Origin: Sitta carolinensis | Lineage: Eukaryota; Chordata; Aves; Passeriformes; Sittidae | Reading direction: 5' to 3' | NCBI GenBank assembly: GCA_032173965.1 | Contig: CM063283.1 | Coordinates: 113,678,687-113,742,686 of the forward strand | Length of the DNA stretch: 64,000 bases | Notes under the pieces: generated by a model | Seen by the model: only the letters and a program-made list of their open reading frames with translations | The model's database searches: none | What the model was told of the DNA's origin: nothing | Shown here: piece after piece, positions 14,376-25,978 of the stretch | Numbering within the stretch: position 1 is the stretch's first letter | How the letters are laid out: every line of letters begins with the position of its first letter | Translations under genes and position numbers: made by a program

Positions 14376-14944
14376 CCAATCACACAAAGTGGGCAAATCC
14401 CAAAAATGCCTCTTTCCCCATCCATATGAAAGAAGTTGTATAAATGTCATATCCACTGAAATTTGTGTTTCTTCTTTGCACAGATGCTTCTCATGTGCAC
14501 CAGGAGGAGAGCACCCAGGAAACAACCTACCCAGTCAATGCAGCAATCCCAAAAGGACAGCACTTACTGAAATACCCCATCACCTTCCCAAAACTGAGGT
14601 ATGAGGATCAAATGGGAAAAGAGGTGGCAAATTAAAAATCGGCATGTTTTTAAGAAAACTCCGTTTGGGAAAATCGAGTTCAAGCCCTAATTCTCCCAAA
14701 TTTCCAAGCAAATCCTAAATTCCTTGAGCAGACCTCTATGTGGATGTGCTGAGTCACTCTCCAACCTTAAGAGGCTGCTTCTCCAAGTTACAGAGCACTC
14801 GGAATACAAACTCCAGGCAAATGAATCTGTGAATGCAAAGAGCATCCTGCCATTAAAGCAGCAGACCCAGCAGCCCTTCAGCTCAGCTGGGTCACCCAGG
14901 GACTCTGGGCACCCACCAAGGCAAACACAGGCTGGCTGTTAGGG

Positions 14945-15120
14945 GAAAGCCTTTACCAGAGGGATAAAGTGCTGGAATGTTCTGCCCGGGGAGGGGGTGC
15001 AGTGCCCACCCCGGGGTGTGTTCAAACCAGCTGGCTGGGGGTAAAACACCAGGGGCTGGGGCTGGGCTGGATGATCCTGGAGGGCTCTGCCAACCTGGGA
15101 TTCTGGGATTCTGTGACTGA
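14945..15120 (+). mobile_element. CR1 LINE 3' fragment
   Basis: Sense fragment with 'gtgctggaatgttctgcccg', 'ggctgggctggatgatcctg' and terminal 'gggattctgggattctgtga'. The octamer-like ending marks the true CR1 3' end. Confidence 0.75.
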
Positions 15121-18109
15121 GGTGTCACCAGTTGGATCTGGACACTCCCTGGGTGAGCTGTCACTTCCCCTTTTGGCTTTCACTCCCTTGCTGGAGAGCA
15201 GCTCAGGGAGTTCTTTATCCCATGGAAAGCACACAAAAATCCCTGAATTCTCTCTCTTCATCCCAAAACCCAGGAGCTCAGTGCCTTAGGTCAGGCTGTC
15301 AATAGGAGACTGAAAGTTTGGATGGAGGGGGGGGTCTGTATGTTAGATCTCAATCACCAAAAACCTTTTCCATGGGATGCAGGAAAAATCCATTAGAATT
15401 TACTTGACTCAGATACTGAAACGTGGCATGAGAAAAGTCCCAAACCTAAAACCAAGTGCAGGGTCTGGACAGTGATCAATTACTACCTTTCACTTTAAAA
15501 AATTAAATGTATATATTTACTACATGATAGAAGGGAGTTCAGACCACCAAAAGCAAGAGATAAATCTCCCAATTTTGTTGGTGCTGGAGTGCTTGACTTA
15601 GTTGGGGAATTGTTATGGAAATAATGAATAAAGCCAAGTGTAACTCCACAGAGACAGTCAAGACAGAAATGTTGGGAGGAGGACAATGCTTCCAACCTAT
15701 GGAAGATAATCCAGACTTGTTTTCTCAAGTACCTCAAGGAAGTTTGTATTTGGCACTGCCAGGTTGGGGGTTCAGAGGTTTCAGAACACACATAATGACT
15801 AACACAAAACTCAGAAACTGCATTCTGGGCCCACTCTGTGATTACTAAAAATGTATCTCGGGCTTCAGCCTCACCTCAAACCACAGCCCTCAGATTCCGT
15901 TTCACACAAACAAAAATCATGCAAAGATGAAAATTAAAATTTGGTTTTCAAAGTAGCAGTGGTCCAGAGGAAGAAAATAACAGCAAAGCAGTTAAAGAAA
16001 CCTGTATCAGAAAACACCAAGGGACTTTTTTACAAATATGGAAGTCTGAACATTAAATTCTTCATCCCATATTCAAAGTCTTGTACAGAAATAATCACAC
16101 ATTCTCACGTTTCAATAAAATCAGGTAGGAACTACAAGACTCAAAATCTTAACAAAAGAGTGAGGCCAACACTTATAAAATACTGGGTTATACTATGTAG
16201 GCCTAGGATTATACTTCAGAGGTAGGAAAGTAATAGTGATAAATGTTTTAAAAGTGAGGAATGACATAAGGAAGGTCAGTTAAGTCCCCCCTCTCTCTTA
16301 GCAGACTTTGGAAATGCACATTAAAGGACAGCAAATATAAGATGAGGAAATCTTCGTCTCACACACAGAAAAAAATCATTGGCTGATCTCAATCAGAACA
16401 TGTTCCTTATTTAAAAAAAAAAAAATAATAAATTAAGAACTGGAAGTTATTACACTGGACAGAAAAGGGGGAATAAAAGAAAGGAAAAACACCCAAAGAG
16501 CAAACCTCCTGTGCCTCGGAATGGGAGCCTACCAGGAACTTCTCAGTACCAGGAGGATGTAATGACACAAACTACTCTGATGTGGCCTTGCCTTTATTTT
16601 CAGATTTTTCAAGGCATCTTGAGCTGGCTGAGGTTGGCTGAAGCGCCAGCCCTGCCCTGCCAGTCCCACACTGCCAGGGCCCAGCCTGCCCAGAGGTCAC
16701 AGCTCCTCTCCCACGGTGTCACCACGTGTGCTGCTCTCAGAAAAATGTCACTTTGTCACATATGGCCATTCCTCCCTGCACACACCAAACACGGGGCTCG
16801 TGGCACTCCATCTTTTACATTTCACCTCATAACAGCAGCTCAACTGAACCAGCTTTGGAAATAAATCTGGGCAATTTAAGTGGAGTTTTCGTAGGTTTTG
16901 CAGGAGGGGGTGATTTCAAGATGCAACACTGAAACCTTGTGAACTGGAAGGAGAAATTTGTTTTCTCATTTCTTGAAATAACTGTGTGCCGATTAAGAAC
17001 ATCCAGCAGAAAACTGGAATTAAATACTTGCAGGTGTAATACAACTATTATACAATAGTTACACAACTCTTTCTTTGCATAATAAGAAGAGGGAAAAAGT
17101 GGGTTTTTTAAACCAGGCTTCAGAAGAGAGAGCTTGATAACACTACAACTTGGCCAACTGGTTTGCCTTGCTTTATTTGCTTCTGCAATAAATTAAATGG
17201 AAATATTCTAGGAAAAACTTGGGTTTGTTACTGTGTAGCAGTAATCCAGTAAATGGGCACTACCTTCAAACCCACTTTTAGAAATCTGTGTCCAATTGCA
17301 ATGGTTCCTTAGAGGAGAAAAGCATTTCTGGTGCCCTTCACATGGAGCAAAGTCCTCTGGACTCCAGCAGGAGACCCAAAGCAGTCCAAGTTGCCAACAA
17401 GCACCAAGGAAGGCAGTGCAGAGCCTGTGCTCCATCTGTCTCCACCTGTGCTCCTGGATTTCTCAAGGTTTCAACACCGAGCTCATAAAGTTTTAACATG
17501 TCCATGCTGTGAACATGACTCTGGTTAATTTAACTCCACAGAGATACACGGATGAATGTTGTGATGGGTCAGAGACTGCAGGGCTCACATGGACACTGCA
17601 CGGCAAAACGCAGCTGAGAACATCCCCAGACCGACCTGCAAGGACAAAGGATCGCCCTTCCTGAAGGGCCACATCGGAGAAATGACTGCCATTCACACCT
17701 CCACATTACGAGTTTTACACCTTCTATCATTAAGCTTTTGTACAGCAGACTATCAGATTACAATAATTACCATAACTCACAACCTTTTTATTTACAGAAG
17801 AAAAACCAAACCACAAACACAAGGATTTCCCCAAGGCTGTCCTAGAACTTCTGTAGAGCAGCAGGTGAGGAACGGACAGGGATCTCCAAGTCAGGAAATC
17901 TGACACAGAAAGAAATAACACTTACTCCATGTTGTAAATACCAACCAAAACAGAAATCAGATCCCGAGAAAGGCCTCTGATTAATACAACACAAACTCAA
18001 ACAATTAGTAATTGTCCTTACAAAAACTTTACCTGTCTAACAGTCCCCTATACTCTTTTCACTCAGACTTCAACTGGCTCATTGGTGATGCTGTCTCTAG
18101 TAGAGATAG

Positions 18110-18700
18110 TTCACAAAAGACATGGATTCACTTCGAATTTAAGCATTATAAGTTTATTATTAAGCATCATCACTAATAAATATATACTAAGCTTCTTAAA
18201 ACTAACAAAGCACCACAGAAAGTTTGAGGAGCTCCATGAGTTACTCCAAGTGAAGCTGTAGTTACTGGGTAGTTGCAGGGTAGTTAGTAGGAGCAACTAC
18301 CCAGAGTTGCAGCTACTACAGCCTCTGATTTTGGGGCAAAGAGTCAGGAAAGTTTGGAGCCTTAGGTTAGAGCTTGACTTGAGCAAAAGTTGAAAATCTC
18401 TGTCAGAGACAGTGAGAGGCACGGCACGCTCTGCCAGCGCCCAGACCTGGAGCGGAGCGGAGCGGGACTGGGAGAGCCGCAGGGAGCGCCGGCCGAGAGC
18501 CAAGGGGCTGCAGCCGGCACGGGGATCACAGACACAGCCCAGGCTGCCGGGGGAAGGGATGGAGAGCAGCCCTGCCAGGAGCACTGCGGGGGCTGGCTGG
18601 ACAGAAGCTCCAAGTGTTCCCAGCCAGAGCCCCCTGCCCTGGGCTGGGAAAGGAGGAATTCTGCCCCTGAGCCCTCCTGCTCAGGTGAGCCCCACCTGCA
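18110..18700 (-). mobile_element. Possible LTR-like sequence
   Basis: Read on the minus strand, a GC-rich block is followed by an AT-rich block with polyadenylation-type AATAAA motifs near 18.15 kb, a layout seen in avian retroviral LTRs. No terminal TG/CA with target duplication could be fixed, so this is tentative. It abuts the CR1 at 18.70 kb. Confidence 0.25.
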
Positions 18701-19135
18701 GAGCTCTCCAAGCCCAGGAGGAGCTGGAGCTGCTGGGGAGAGCCCAGAGCAGGGAGCAGGAGGAGCAGAGGCTGGAGCAGCTGTGCTGGGAGGAAAGGCT
18801 GGCACAGCTGGGATTGTTCAACTGCACAGGAGAAGCTTTGGGCTGAGCTCAGGGTGGCCTTGCAGGAACCCTGGAGAGAGACAATTGCCAAGGGCTGCAG
18901 GCACAGCACCCAGGGAATGGCTGCAGAGTGGGATTGGCTGGGATTGGGGGCAGGAATTGTTCCCTGGAGGGGCTGGAATTGCCAGAGCAGCTGTGGCTGC
19001 CCCTGGATCCCTGGCAGTGCCCCAGGCCAGGCTGGACACTGGGGCTGGAGCAGCCTGGGGCAGGGGTCCCTGCAGGGCAGGGGAGGCTCTGGGTGGGCTT
19101 TAAGGTCCCTTCCAACCCAAACCATCCTGGGATTG
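18700..19135 (+). mobile_element. CR1 LINE 3' fragment, well preserved
   Basis: Sense copy running from 'agcccaggaggagctggagc' through the core 'agagcagctgtggctgcccc' to the tail 'aaggtcccttccaacccaaa'. It is very similar to the copy at 42.77-43.19 kb, so both look recent. It is truncated at 5' and lacks the reverse transcriptase region. Confidence 0.88.
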
Positions 19136-21180
19136 CACGAAAAATCTGATTTTATTGGAAAGACAGAGATCCATAGGTGCAATCACACACACAAGCAGCA
19201 TTTGCAGGACTGCTCCTTTTCCAGCACAGGGCCTGCCATAACAATCTCAGTGTCTGAAGGCACACTCTGACATTGACAGAAAGTCACCCCGAGTACAAGA
19301 GCACAGAATTCTAAGCTTAGGAACATCTGATGATGGTGAAAAATGTGCATTAAGCTGTTATTCCACAACACTGACCCAGTGTTTGTCGTTTATTTATGAG
19401 TAACTTCTATAGAAATGAAAACGACCAAGATCTTGTAGCATTAACAAAGAAATCAATGTATTTCAAACACTAACTCTGGCACAGCATTACATTAATGCCT
19501 AATTACCCACAAGTTGGAAAGAAAAACAATAACGAAGCCAGAATCAGACATGATCCTGGAAAGTTACTGAGCTTCCAGTATCAATCAGATTTTGAAAGAA
19601 TGTATGGAAGCTGATTTGTCTGTGACCACACACACCCTCTCTGTGTTTAACGTACAAGTCCTGTTTAAACTGCATTTAAAAAGAGGAATATATGTGGTTC
19701 TCCAGCTGTAAGGAGGGAAGAAGCTGTAGTTACAACCAGACAGGGCAGAGATCAGTGTGAGGGAACTCACAGTGACCAGGAAAACATAGAACTGAGGAAG
19801 TCCCAACACATTCACTTCCCTGACAAATATTTCTCTCCCCTTTTAACCCCTTCCTCGAGTTTTAACTCAAACTGATAGCAGGGACACAAAACTGCTCCCT
19901 CTCCCAAGGAGATGCTGGATGTTCCACCAGGACCACAGCAAAAGAGTTATTAGCAATTTGTGGAGTTCAGAGAAGCACAGATCATGAGCTGAACACACAC
20001 AAGCAAAGGGGATTTGGGGCTGAAATGTGTTTGCAGTCAGGAAACCACAAAAACAGTGAACAACAGGTTTTTGGGACACTAGGATTTAAAAGTTTCCCTG
20101 GCAAGTTCTATTTAATCATTAAAATTATTTACTTATGCTTTTGTGAACTAGTCATCCAACTAATTTGATCTTTTCCCAGTAACTCAACAAAATTCAGTCT
20201 AATTTTTTTCCCATTATTTTCTGAAGGAATGACTTTGCCATCAGAAATCAATTTGTACATTTCCATCCCTCTCTTATTTCACCATCCAAACAGTTACTAT
20301 AAAGAAAGAGGAAACTTTTCAACACAAAGAGGTATTAATGTATTATTAACTATTCCTTTAACTGACTCACAACACAGTCTATTTTTATTTGCCTCTGGGG
20401 GAAAAGAAAAAGGGGGGGGGAAAAAAGAGGACTAGGAGGTTTTGAAACTTTATGTAACATCAATTGAAAGCTTGGTTTCTCACAGCTAGAACAAAACTGA
20501 CACTAAACGGAGTTAATTTTACTTTCATTTACTCAGTTTCACTTTCAGGTACTCGGGTGCTGCCCAGACCCTGGAAACTTTGCATGGAGAATATTTACAA
20601 ATAGGTGTCAGCTCGTGGTGTTTCAGTCACAGAACCATTTCCCTGCTTTTCTGAAAAAGACTAAAGTGCAATTGAGCTGGAATTGAACTGATTTTGATTT
20701 CATACAGGGCACTGAAGCAGCTCCAGAGTTTTCCCACTGTATGGAAGCAGGCAGGGCTGACTGGGAATTGTCTCCCACATTTCCCTGACCCCTCAGTGGG
20801 GATTCTCCCTGAAAATCCGAAGCACAGGGCACTTTGGAATAAGTAAGGAGATGATGAAGCCAATACCTTTCCAAGTGAGCCATACCAAGGGTTAGGAGAA
20901 ACCAGAGCCCAGTTCTGAAGGAATGAAATCCACTGGTCCCAGCAAAAGCAGTGCAGTTATTTTTCCATGCATTCAGGGAAAAATGAGAATCAAATGTTGC
21001 CTTCCTTCCCCAAAAGAGGAAAAGCTGGATAAAACAATGGATAAGCACTGCAATTCTATTGGAATATTGTGTCACCTTGAAGAGTCAGCACTGGAGAACT
21101 CCACAGATGGAACACGTCTTGGTGGAAGTAACGATTCCTAATTTTCCAAAGTTTCTCTGGTGTTTTTAAGCCATCCAAAG

Positions 21181-21197
21181 ACTACAATTCCCATAAG
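21181..21197 (+). promoter_or_regulatory. ZNF143-type motif (single)
   Basis: ACTACAATTCCCATAAG closely resembles the ZNF143/STAF site consensus (ACTACAATTCCCAGCATGC). It lies about 3 kb inside the putative DYRK1A intron 1. Binding is inferred only. Confidence 0.35.
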
Positions 21198-23499
21198 CCT
21201 CCTCCTGAAGGGCCCATGGAGGTGAGGAAGGAAAGGAAGAGCGTTCCCCTTCTCCTGACTGCTTCTTTCTCCCTCAGAAGCTCACAAGAGGAGCTCACTC
21301 AGAGAGGGTTTTGGTATTATTTCAAATAGTCTTAGAACAAAAAAGAACTCTCACTGCATAAACACCAGAGTCTGAGTAGACAAAGTTATTACATAATTTT
21401 TGTGAAAATGTATTTCTTACCAACCTCCTGGCAAAGAAGAGATGAAACTGTAAACTCAACAAATAATGTATTGTACTCGGTTATAAAGACAAAAGCAGCA
21501 GTTCTCTGTAAATAATCCTACTCTACAACAACAGATCTATTTACAAAAGGATTTCAGAAGTTATACAACTCCCATAATATAAAGATATCAGAAAGTTCTG
21601 TACTTCAATGTGGAGAACAGCTCTCCAAATGGCATTCAAAATGACCATGGAAAGGCTGAACAAGATACCAGGCTGCAATTCTCACCCAAAACCACAAACT
21701 GTCACCACAACTTTCAACCTGCACTCCCACAGCCGGGCTCAAAAACACCTGAAATGAACAGGTTCTAAGAGGAATTCCCAAAAGATAACCTAATTATAGC
21801 AACAAAAAGTGCTTTTCTTGGTACCAGTGGGTTTTACTCTTCAAATCAGCACCCATTTGAGCTCGGGTGAAGCTGTGAAATGCCTGCATGGCAAACCCAG
21901 GCTCAGTTTTTGTGTGTTTATTCTTTTCACATACCATCCGAGCAGGTGGTCCAGTTTCAAACATGACTTGAAGATGTGGCACATGGAAGCCAGCCTGTCC
22001 TAATTAAATGGCACTTGAAAAGCTCGGACAAGGCACAGTTTTTCCCGGACACCAGCGGTGTCCTGCTACTTTGTTTGAACTACCGACCAGTTTGCAGAAG
22101 TCACTGATGGCCATCACGTGCTAATTCCCAGTCTGCACAACCCCCCAGACTTCCCAAAGGGATAAATTCCCCCGAGGAAGGGAACCCTCGCCCATAAATC
22201 GGCACTGAAACGGCGAACTCTTGGCTGCTATTCGGTAAAATTATCCTTGTCACTGTCCAGCGGGGGGGAGGGGACGCCAGTGACAAATCCCAAATCCACC
22301 CGAGTATTGATGCAGGAACTGAAACGCTGCTCCTGTAACCAAGCCTACCTGTGAGCCTGGAAACAATATCAAACTCCTGACCTATTGCCTCGCTGGCTTT
22401 AGAAAACCCCGCTGGCTCTGCAATTTCCAACAAGATACACTTGCTTCGCCCAAAATATTCCATGAATTAAACTCAATAAGCTTCATAAACTTGGACGGAA
22501 TTTTTAATTCACAGCAGAAAAATGTAAATTTAACACTTCACACACATATTCTACTTCAGACTGCAAATAAAAAGTCTAGTTCTAAATAATTCATGTAAGC
22601 CAAAAACATGAAGCGTAGCCTACAAAAGTATCTATATATACACACACCAAATATATATAGATAATAGTTAACAAATACTAGCTCAGAGTTATTTTCAGTG
22701 TTATTATTCTAATTCTATAAAGTATAATTAATTTTCCAAAAATATCCAACCTACAGAGGTTGGGGGGAGGGGGGCGTGGAGAAAGAGAGAAACAAGTTTA
22801 CCAAAACTTTTTAGGGCTACAGACTATTCCAAGGAGGGAAGTTAAATTCTGCTTGGTTACAGGCAGAGAATTAAATACTACCAGAAACGAAATGTTTTCT
22901 AATTTATCGCCAGATATCATCTACGTGTTCTTCAACTTCACACACCTTTCTTGAGGAAAAGGTAAGGAAATACGAAGAAGATAATTAAAAAAAAAAAAAA
23001 AAAAAAGTTGTTAACTTGCACAAATCCAGGCCCCCATGAAACTCCATCCACCTCAGTGTGACTGCAAGTACCTCCTAGCAAAAGTTAACAGCACACTCTC
23101 ATTCGGATTCAACCAGGATGGCTGTCAAAAACACGCCTGTCGATTTATTTTGGAGTCAGTTACTCTGTCTTTGTTGATTTTAAATAACAATAAATGTTTA
23201 TTTCCCCCGATGACTGTGGAGTAATAGGAGAACTAAGCAACAGAAGCAATCTAGAGACATGATCAAAGAACCCCTACGTGGTCTTTGGACGGGCTAAACC
23301 CAAAACTTCAAAGCCAAGACTGAGATTCGAAAACAGGCCAATTTCTAAATTTCGAATTCCAGGACTTTTAAAAGCGTTTTGTGATCGCGCGGCGGCGGGA
23401 GGGAACTCTGGCCGCTCCAGAGGAGCACCCAGCGTACCCGAGAACAGCTCCGACCCCTCCAGCGACACAAAGCTGAATCCCTAAAAGGCTGCGGCCAGC

Positions 23500-23660
23500 C
23501 ACTGAAACATGGAACCAGGGAGTCATTAACGATGGCAAAGACCTCCGAGCTCATCCAGTCCAACCCCCGGCCACCTTGTCAAGCAGACCACGGCACCGAG
23601 AGCCACGTCCAGCCTTGCCTTAAAGACCCGCAGGGACGGGTGCCTCCGCCACCTCCCCTG
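23500..23660 (-). mobile_element. Older CR1 3' fragment at the island edge
   Basis: 'gacctccgagctcatccagt' followed by 'ccaacccccggccacc' and 'cagggacgggtgcctccgcc' match the antisense layout of an older CR1 class, different from the songbird-type core seen elsewhere. It has gained many CpGs, consistent with long residence in an unmethylated island. Confidence 0.6.
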
Positions 23661-24104
23661 GGAGTGCCCGTGTGTCCCTGTCTGTCCCTGTGCCTGTGTG
23701 TCCCTGCGTGTCCCTGTGCCTATTCCCAACGCTGCTCCCTCCTCCTCCCCACCCCCACCGAAGGGATGACAGGCACCTCGCTCAGGTAACTCCTTCCCCG
23801 TCTCCCTCCACCTTGCCCACCCGCCCCACCGGCCCCTCACAGGTGCCGGGGCATCCCAATCCTCCCCTACAACAGGTGATGCTCCAAGTCCTGCCGCCCT
23901 CCTCGCCGCCAGCCCGGCCCGAGCCCTCGCACCCGCCCACCGCAGGGCGTTGCGCATAACGCCGAGAGGCTCCGGGCGAGCTCCCTTCCTCCATCACCGC
24001 TCCCAAGGCCCGGGAAGCCACAGCCGCGCTCCAAGGGGAAAAAGGCCGCGGGCTGCGGAGGGGCGGGCGGGGATGGATCCCGGCCCTGCCGCCGCTCCCG
24101 CTCT

Positions 24105-24115
24105 AAGATGGCAGC
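24105..24115 (+). promoter_or_regulatory. YY1-type motif 1
   Basis: AAGATGGCAGC matches the core AANATGGCNGC form of the YY1 consensus, inside the CpG island. Binding is inferred. Confidence 0.45.
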
Positions 24116-24191
24116 GAAGCGCTGCGGCCCCTCCGCCGCGGGCCCGGGCGAGGCGGCCCCGGCTCGTCCCGCGGTGCGGCGTCTCACTCAC

Positions 24192-24480
24192 CCGTGCGGC
24201 GGCTTCTCCCGGGGCGAGGCCTCTCCCTCCGCGGGGCGAGAGCCGGGCGCGTCCTCCCGCTCTTCCCCGGGGCCTCGGCGGCGGCGGCGGCGCCTCCTCC
24301 TCCCTCGGGCCGCGGGTCTGCCCGCGGTGCGAAGGGGAGCCCGGGCGGCCCGGCGGGTGCCCGGCCGGGCTCTGGGTGTTCGCTGCCCTCACAAAATGGC
24401 GCGCGGTCCAAACCTGCGCAGCGCCCGGCGGCGGCTCGGCCTCGCCTCGGCTCGGCTGCGATCGGCGGCCTGAGCCCCGG
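24192..24480 (-). other. DYRK1A: Candidate DYRK1A non-coding exon 1
   Basis: On the minus strand a GC-rich segment ends in a strong splice donor (CGCACGG|GTGAGTGAG; last exon base 24192). Such a donor in the middle of a CpG island is what a short 5' UTR exon would look like. DYRK1A orthologues begin with non-coding exon(s) in a CpG island, followed by a long intron. The 5' limit (transcription start) is not visible, so the right boundary is a guess. The segment includes the YY1-type motif at 24392-24402 on the opposite strand. Confidence 0.35.
24392..24402 (+). promoter_or_regulatory. YY1-type motif 2
   Basis: CAAAATGGCGC fits the YY1 consensus and lies in the CpG island within the candidate exon 1. 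In promoters, YY1 sites of this form tend to lie close downstream of start sites. Confidence 0.5.
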
Positions 24481-24514
24481 CCGGGAGCGCGGGGACAGCG
24501 GCGGGGGGAGCGGG

Positions 24515-24690
24515 AGGAGCGGGAGGAGGAGGAGGAGGAGGAGAAGGAGGAGGAGGGGATGGGGGGAAGCGCAGCGCCGTACCGAGCCCCCGGGAACTCC
24601 TCGCTCCCTCCCTCCCTCCCCCGCCTGCCAGCCGCTACCTCCTCCCCCTCCCTCCCTCCCCGCCCGCTCCTCCTTCCCTCCCTCCCTTCT
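24515..24690. repeat. GGA repeat and CCCT tracts
   Basis: A (GGA/GGAG)n run at about 24515-24558 on the plus strand is followed by (CCCT)n runs at 24605-24622, 24644-24661 and about 24675-24690. The complement of the CCCT runs has four or more successive runs of three G, so the strand sense for DYRK1A could fold G-quadruplexes. Confidence 0.7.
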
Positions 24691-24992
24691 TCCTCACGAA
24701 CCGGCTTCGCTTCCCGCACCGCCGCCGCCGCCTCAAGGCCGGCCGCGCATCCCGGCGGGACCCTCGGAGCGCACTTTTTTTGCGTCCCTTCTTTTCCTTT
24801 TCCTTTCGCGCTGGAGGTCGGAAGAAGGAGAAGAAAAAAAAAGAAAAACCTTAAAAAAAATTACCCCCGATATTCTGGCTGAAGTGGAGCTCTTTGCTCT
24901 TGTTTTTTTGGGTTTTTTTTTTATTATTCTTGAATTTAATTTGATTTTTTTTTTAATAATTTTTTGAATTTTTAAAAAAAAAACCCAACTGA

Positions 24993-25004
24993 CAAAATGG
25001 CGGC
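24993..25004 (+). promoter_or_regulatory. YY1-type motif 3
   Basis: CAAAATGGCGGC is a full match to the YY1 consensus core, 13 bp before the RFX X-box. Confidence 0.5.
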
Positions 25005-25016
25005 GGGGGCGAGCCT

Positions 25017-25030
25017 GTTGCCGTGGCAAC
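25017..25030. promoter_or_regulatory. RFX X-box in DYRK1A CpG island
   Basis: GTTGCCGTGGCAAC is an imperfect 14-bp inverted repeat matching the RFX-family X-box (GTTGCCATGGCAAC). A second half-match, GCCATGGCAAC, ends at 25106. The role is inferred from the motif. Confidence 0.6.
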
Positions 25031-25360
25031 TGTCAATCACCCGCGGCCGGGCGGGAGACGGCGCTGACGTGGGGAGGCAAGGGCGGGCCGCGCTCGCCAT
25101 GGCAACGGCTCCTTCCCCCTCCTTCCTGATCCATGTCCGCCCGCCCTCCGGCGTGTGACGGTGTCGGCGGCGCTGCGGGCCGGGATGGCCCGGCGGGCGG
25201 GGAAGGGGAGCGGCCGCCATTCCCGGTGAGGGGGGAGCCGGCGGCTGCGGCCGCGCCGGGCCCGGGCCCGGCGGGGCGCCGGCAGCGCCGGGCCCGGCCC
25301 GCCGGGGCTTCCCGCCTGTGGGGAGGGACAGGCCGGGCACGGCCCCCTCGGAACGGAGAC

Positions 25361-25978
25361 TTCCCGAAAAGCCGTTCGAAAAAACGCACTGGAATAGCCA
25401 GAGGAGAAGCTCGACCTGCTGAGGGAAGCGATGTATTCCCGAAAAGCCGTTCACAAAAAGCACTGGGAATAGCCCAGAGGAGAAGTCTTGACCTGCTGAG
25501 GGAAGCGAGCATTCCCGAAAAGCCGTTCACAAAAACGCACTGGGAATAGCCCAGAGGAGAAGTCTCGACCTGCTGAGGGAACAGAGACATTCCCGAAAAG
25601 CCGTTCAAAAAACGCTCTGGAAGTGGCCTGCAGTGGGAGTCTCACCCTGCTGAGGGAAGCGAGACATTCCCGAAAAGCCGTTCAAAAAAACGCACTGGGA
25701 ATAGCCCAGAGGAGAAGTCTCATCCTGTTGAGGGAAGCGATTTATTCCCGAAAAGCTGTTCACAAAACGCTCTGGAAGTGGTCTAGAGTAGAAGTCTCGC
25801 CCTGCTGAGGGGACAGAGACATTCCCAAAAAGCCATTCGCAAAAAGCACTGGGAATAGCCCAGAGGAGAAGTCTCAACCTGCTGAGGGAACAGAGACATT
25901 CCCAAAAACCCTTTACAAAAAGCACTAGGAGTAGCCTGGAGTAGAAGTCTCGACCTGCCAAGGGAAGGCTCCTTTCCC
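25361..25978. repeat. Minisatellite, 8 units of 75-78 bp
   Basis: Units start at about 25361, 25436, 25512, 25590, 25667, 25745, 25822 and 25899, each beginning TTCCCGAAAAGCCGTTC or a close variant and containing 'ctgggaatagcccagaggag' and 'gacctgctgaggga'. Frames across it encode repeated peptides on both strands and are not genes. The array abuts the CpG island. Confidence 0.9.

Larger units (their letters stand above)
1..24191 (-). other. DYRK1A: Probable DYRK1A intron 1 (non-coding)
   Basis: No exon with recognisable protein homology was found on either strand, and none of the known DYRK1A N-terminal coding sequence is present. The assignment to the first intron of the DYRK1A kinase gene, read leftward, rests on gene order: VPS26C and TTC3 to the right match mammalian order, where DYRK1A is the next gene, divergent from VPS26C, with a CpG-island promoter and a very long non-coding first intron. 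The stretch is AT-rich and carries scattered CR1 fragments (listed separately), homopolymer runs, and GC-richer patches near 2.0-2.45, 12.9-13.5, 18.4-18.7 and 22.1-22.45 kb. The intervals 1-2.4, 3.3-5.6, 5.8-8.6, 9.5-11.3, 11.6-12.9, 15.2-18.1 and 19.2-22.1 kb show nothing else I can name. Intron status is inference. Confidence 0.6.
23380..25400. promoter_or_regulatory. DYRK1A: CpG island, probable DYRK1A promoter
   Basis: CpG-dense, GC-rich sequence about 2 kb long, sharply set off from AT-rich flanks. It contains (GGA)n/(CCCT)n tracts, three YY1-type motifs, an RFX X-box, a half CRE (TGACGT at 25065-25070) and a strong minus-strand splice donor at 24192/24191. Gene order makes it the 5' end of DYRK1A, facing the VPS26C promoter across about 20 kb. 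An AT-rich, T-run segment at 24.77-24.99 kb splits the island. The large open frames in it (for example 310 codons at 23950-24882) are low-complexity GC frames, not proteins. A lncRNA on the plus strand cannot be excluded. Confidence 0.75.

Noticed and set aside
22101..22463. 120-codon minus-strand frame with moderate CpG, possible DYRK1A 5' exon
   Set aside because: It is not similar to the DYRK1A N-terminus, and no acceptor and donor pair could be justified. Left as unannotated intron.
23950..24882. 310-codon open frame in the CpG island
   Set aside because: Arg/Pro/Gly/Ser low complexity from GC-rich DNA, with open frames on the other strand as well. No domain and no splice support.
25033..25608. 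191-codon minus-strand frame with repeated FVNGFSGM
   Set aside because: Encoded by the 75-78-bp minisatellite unit. Repetition reflects the DNA array.
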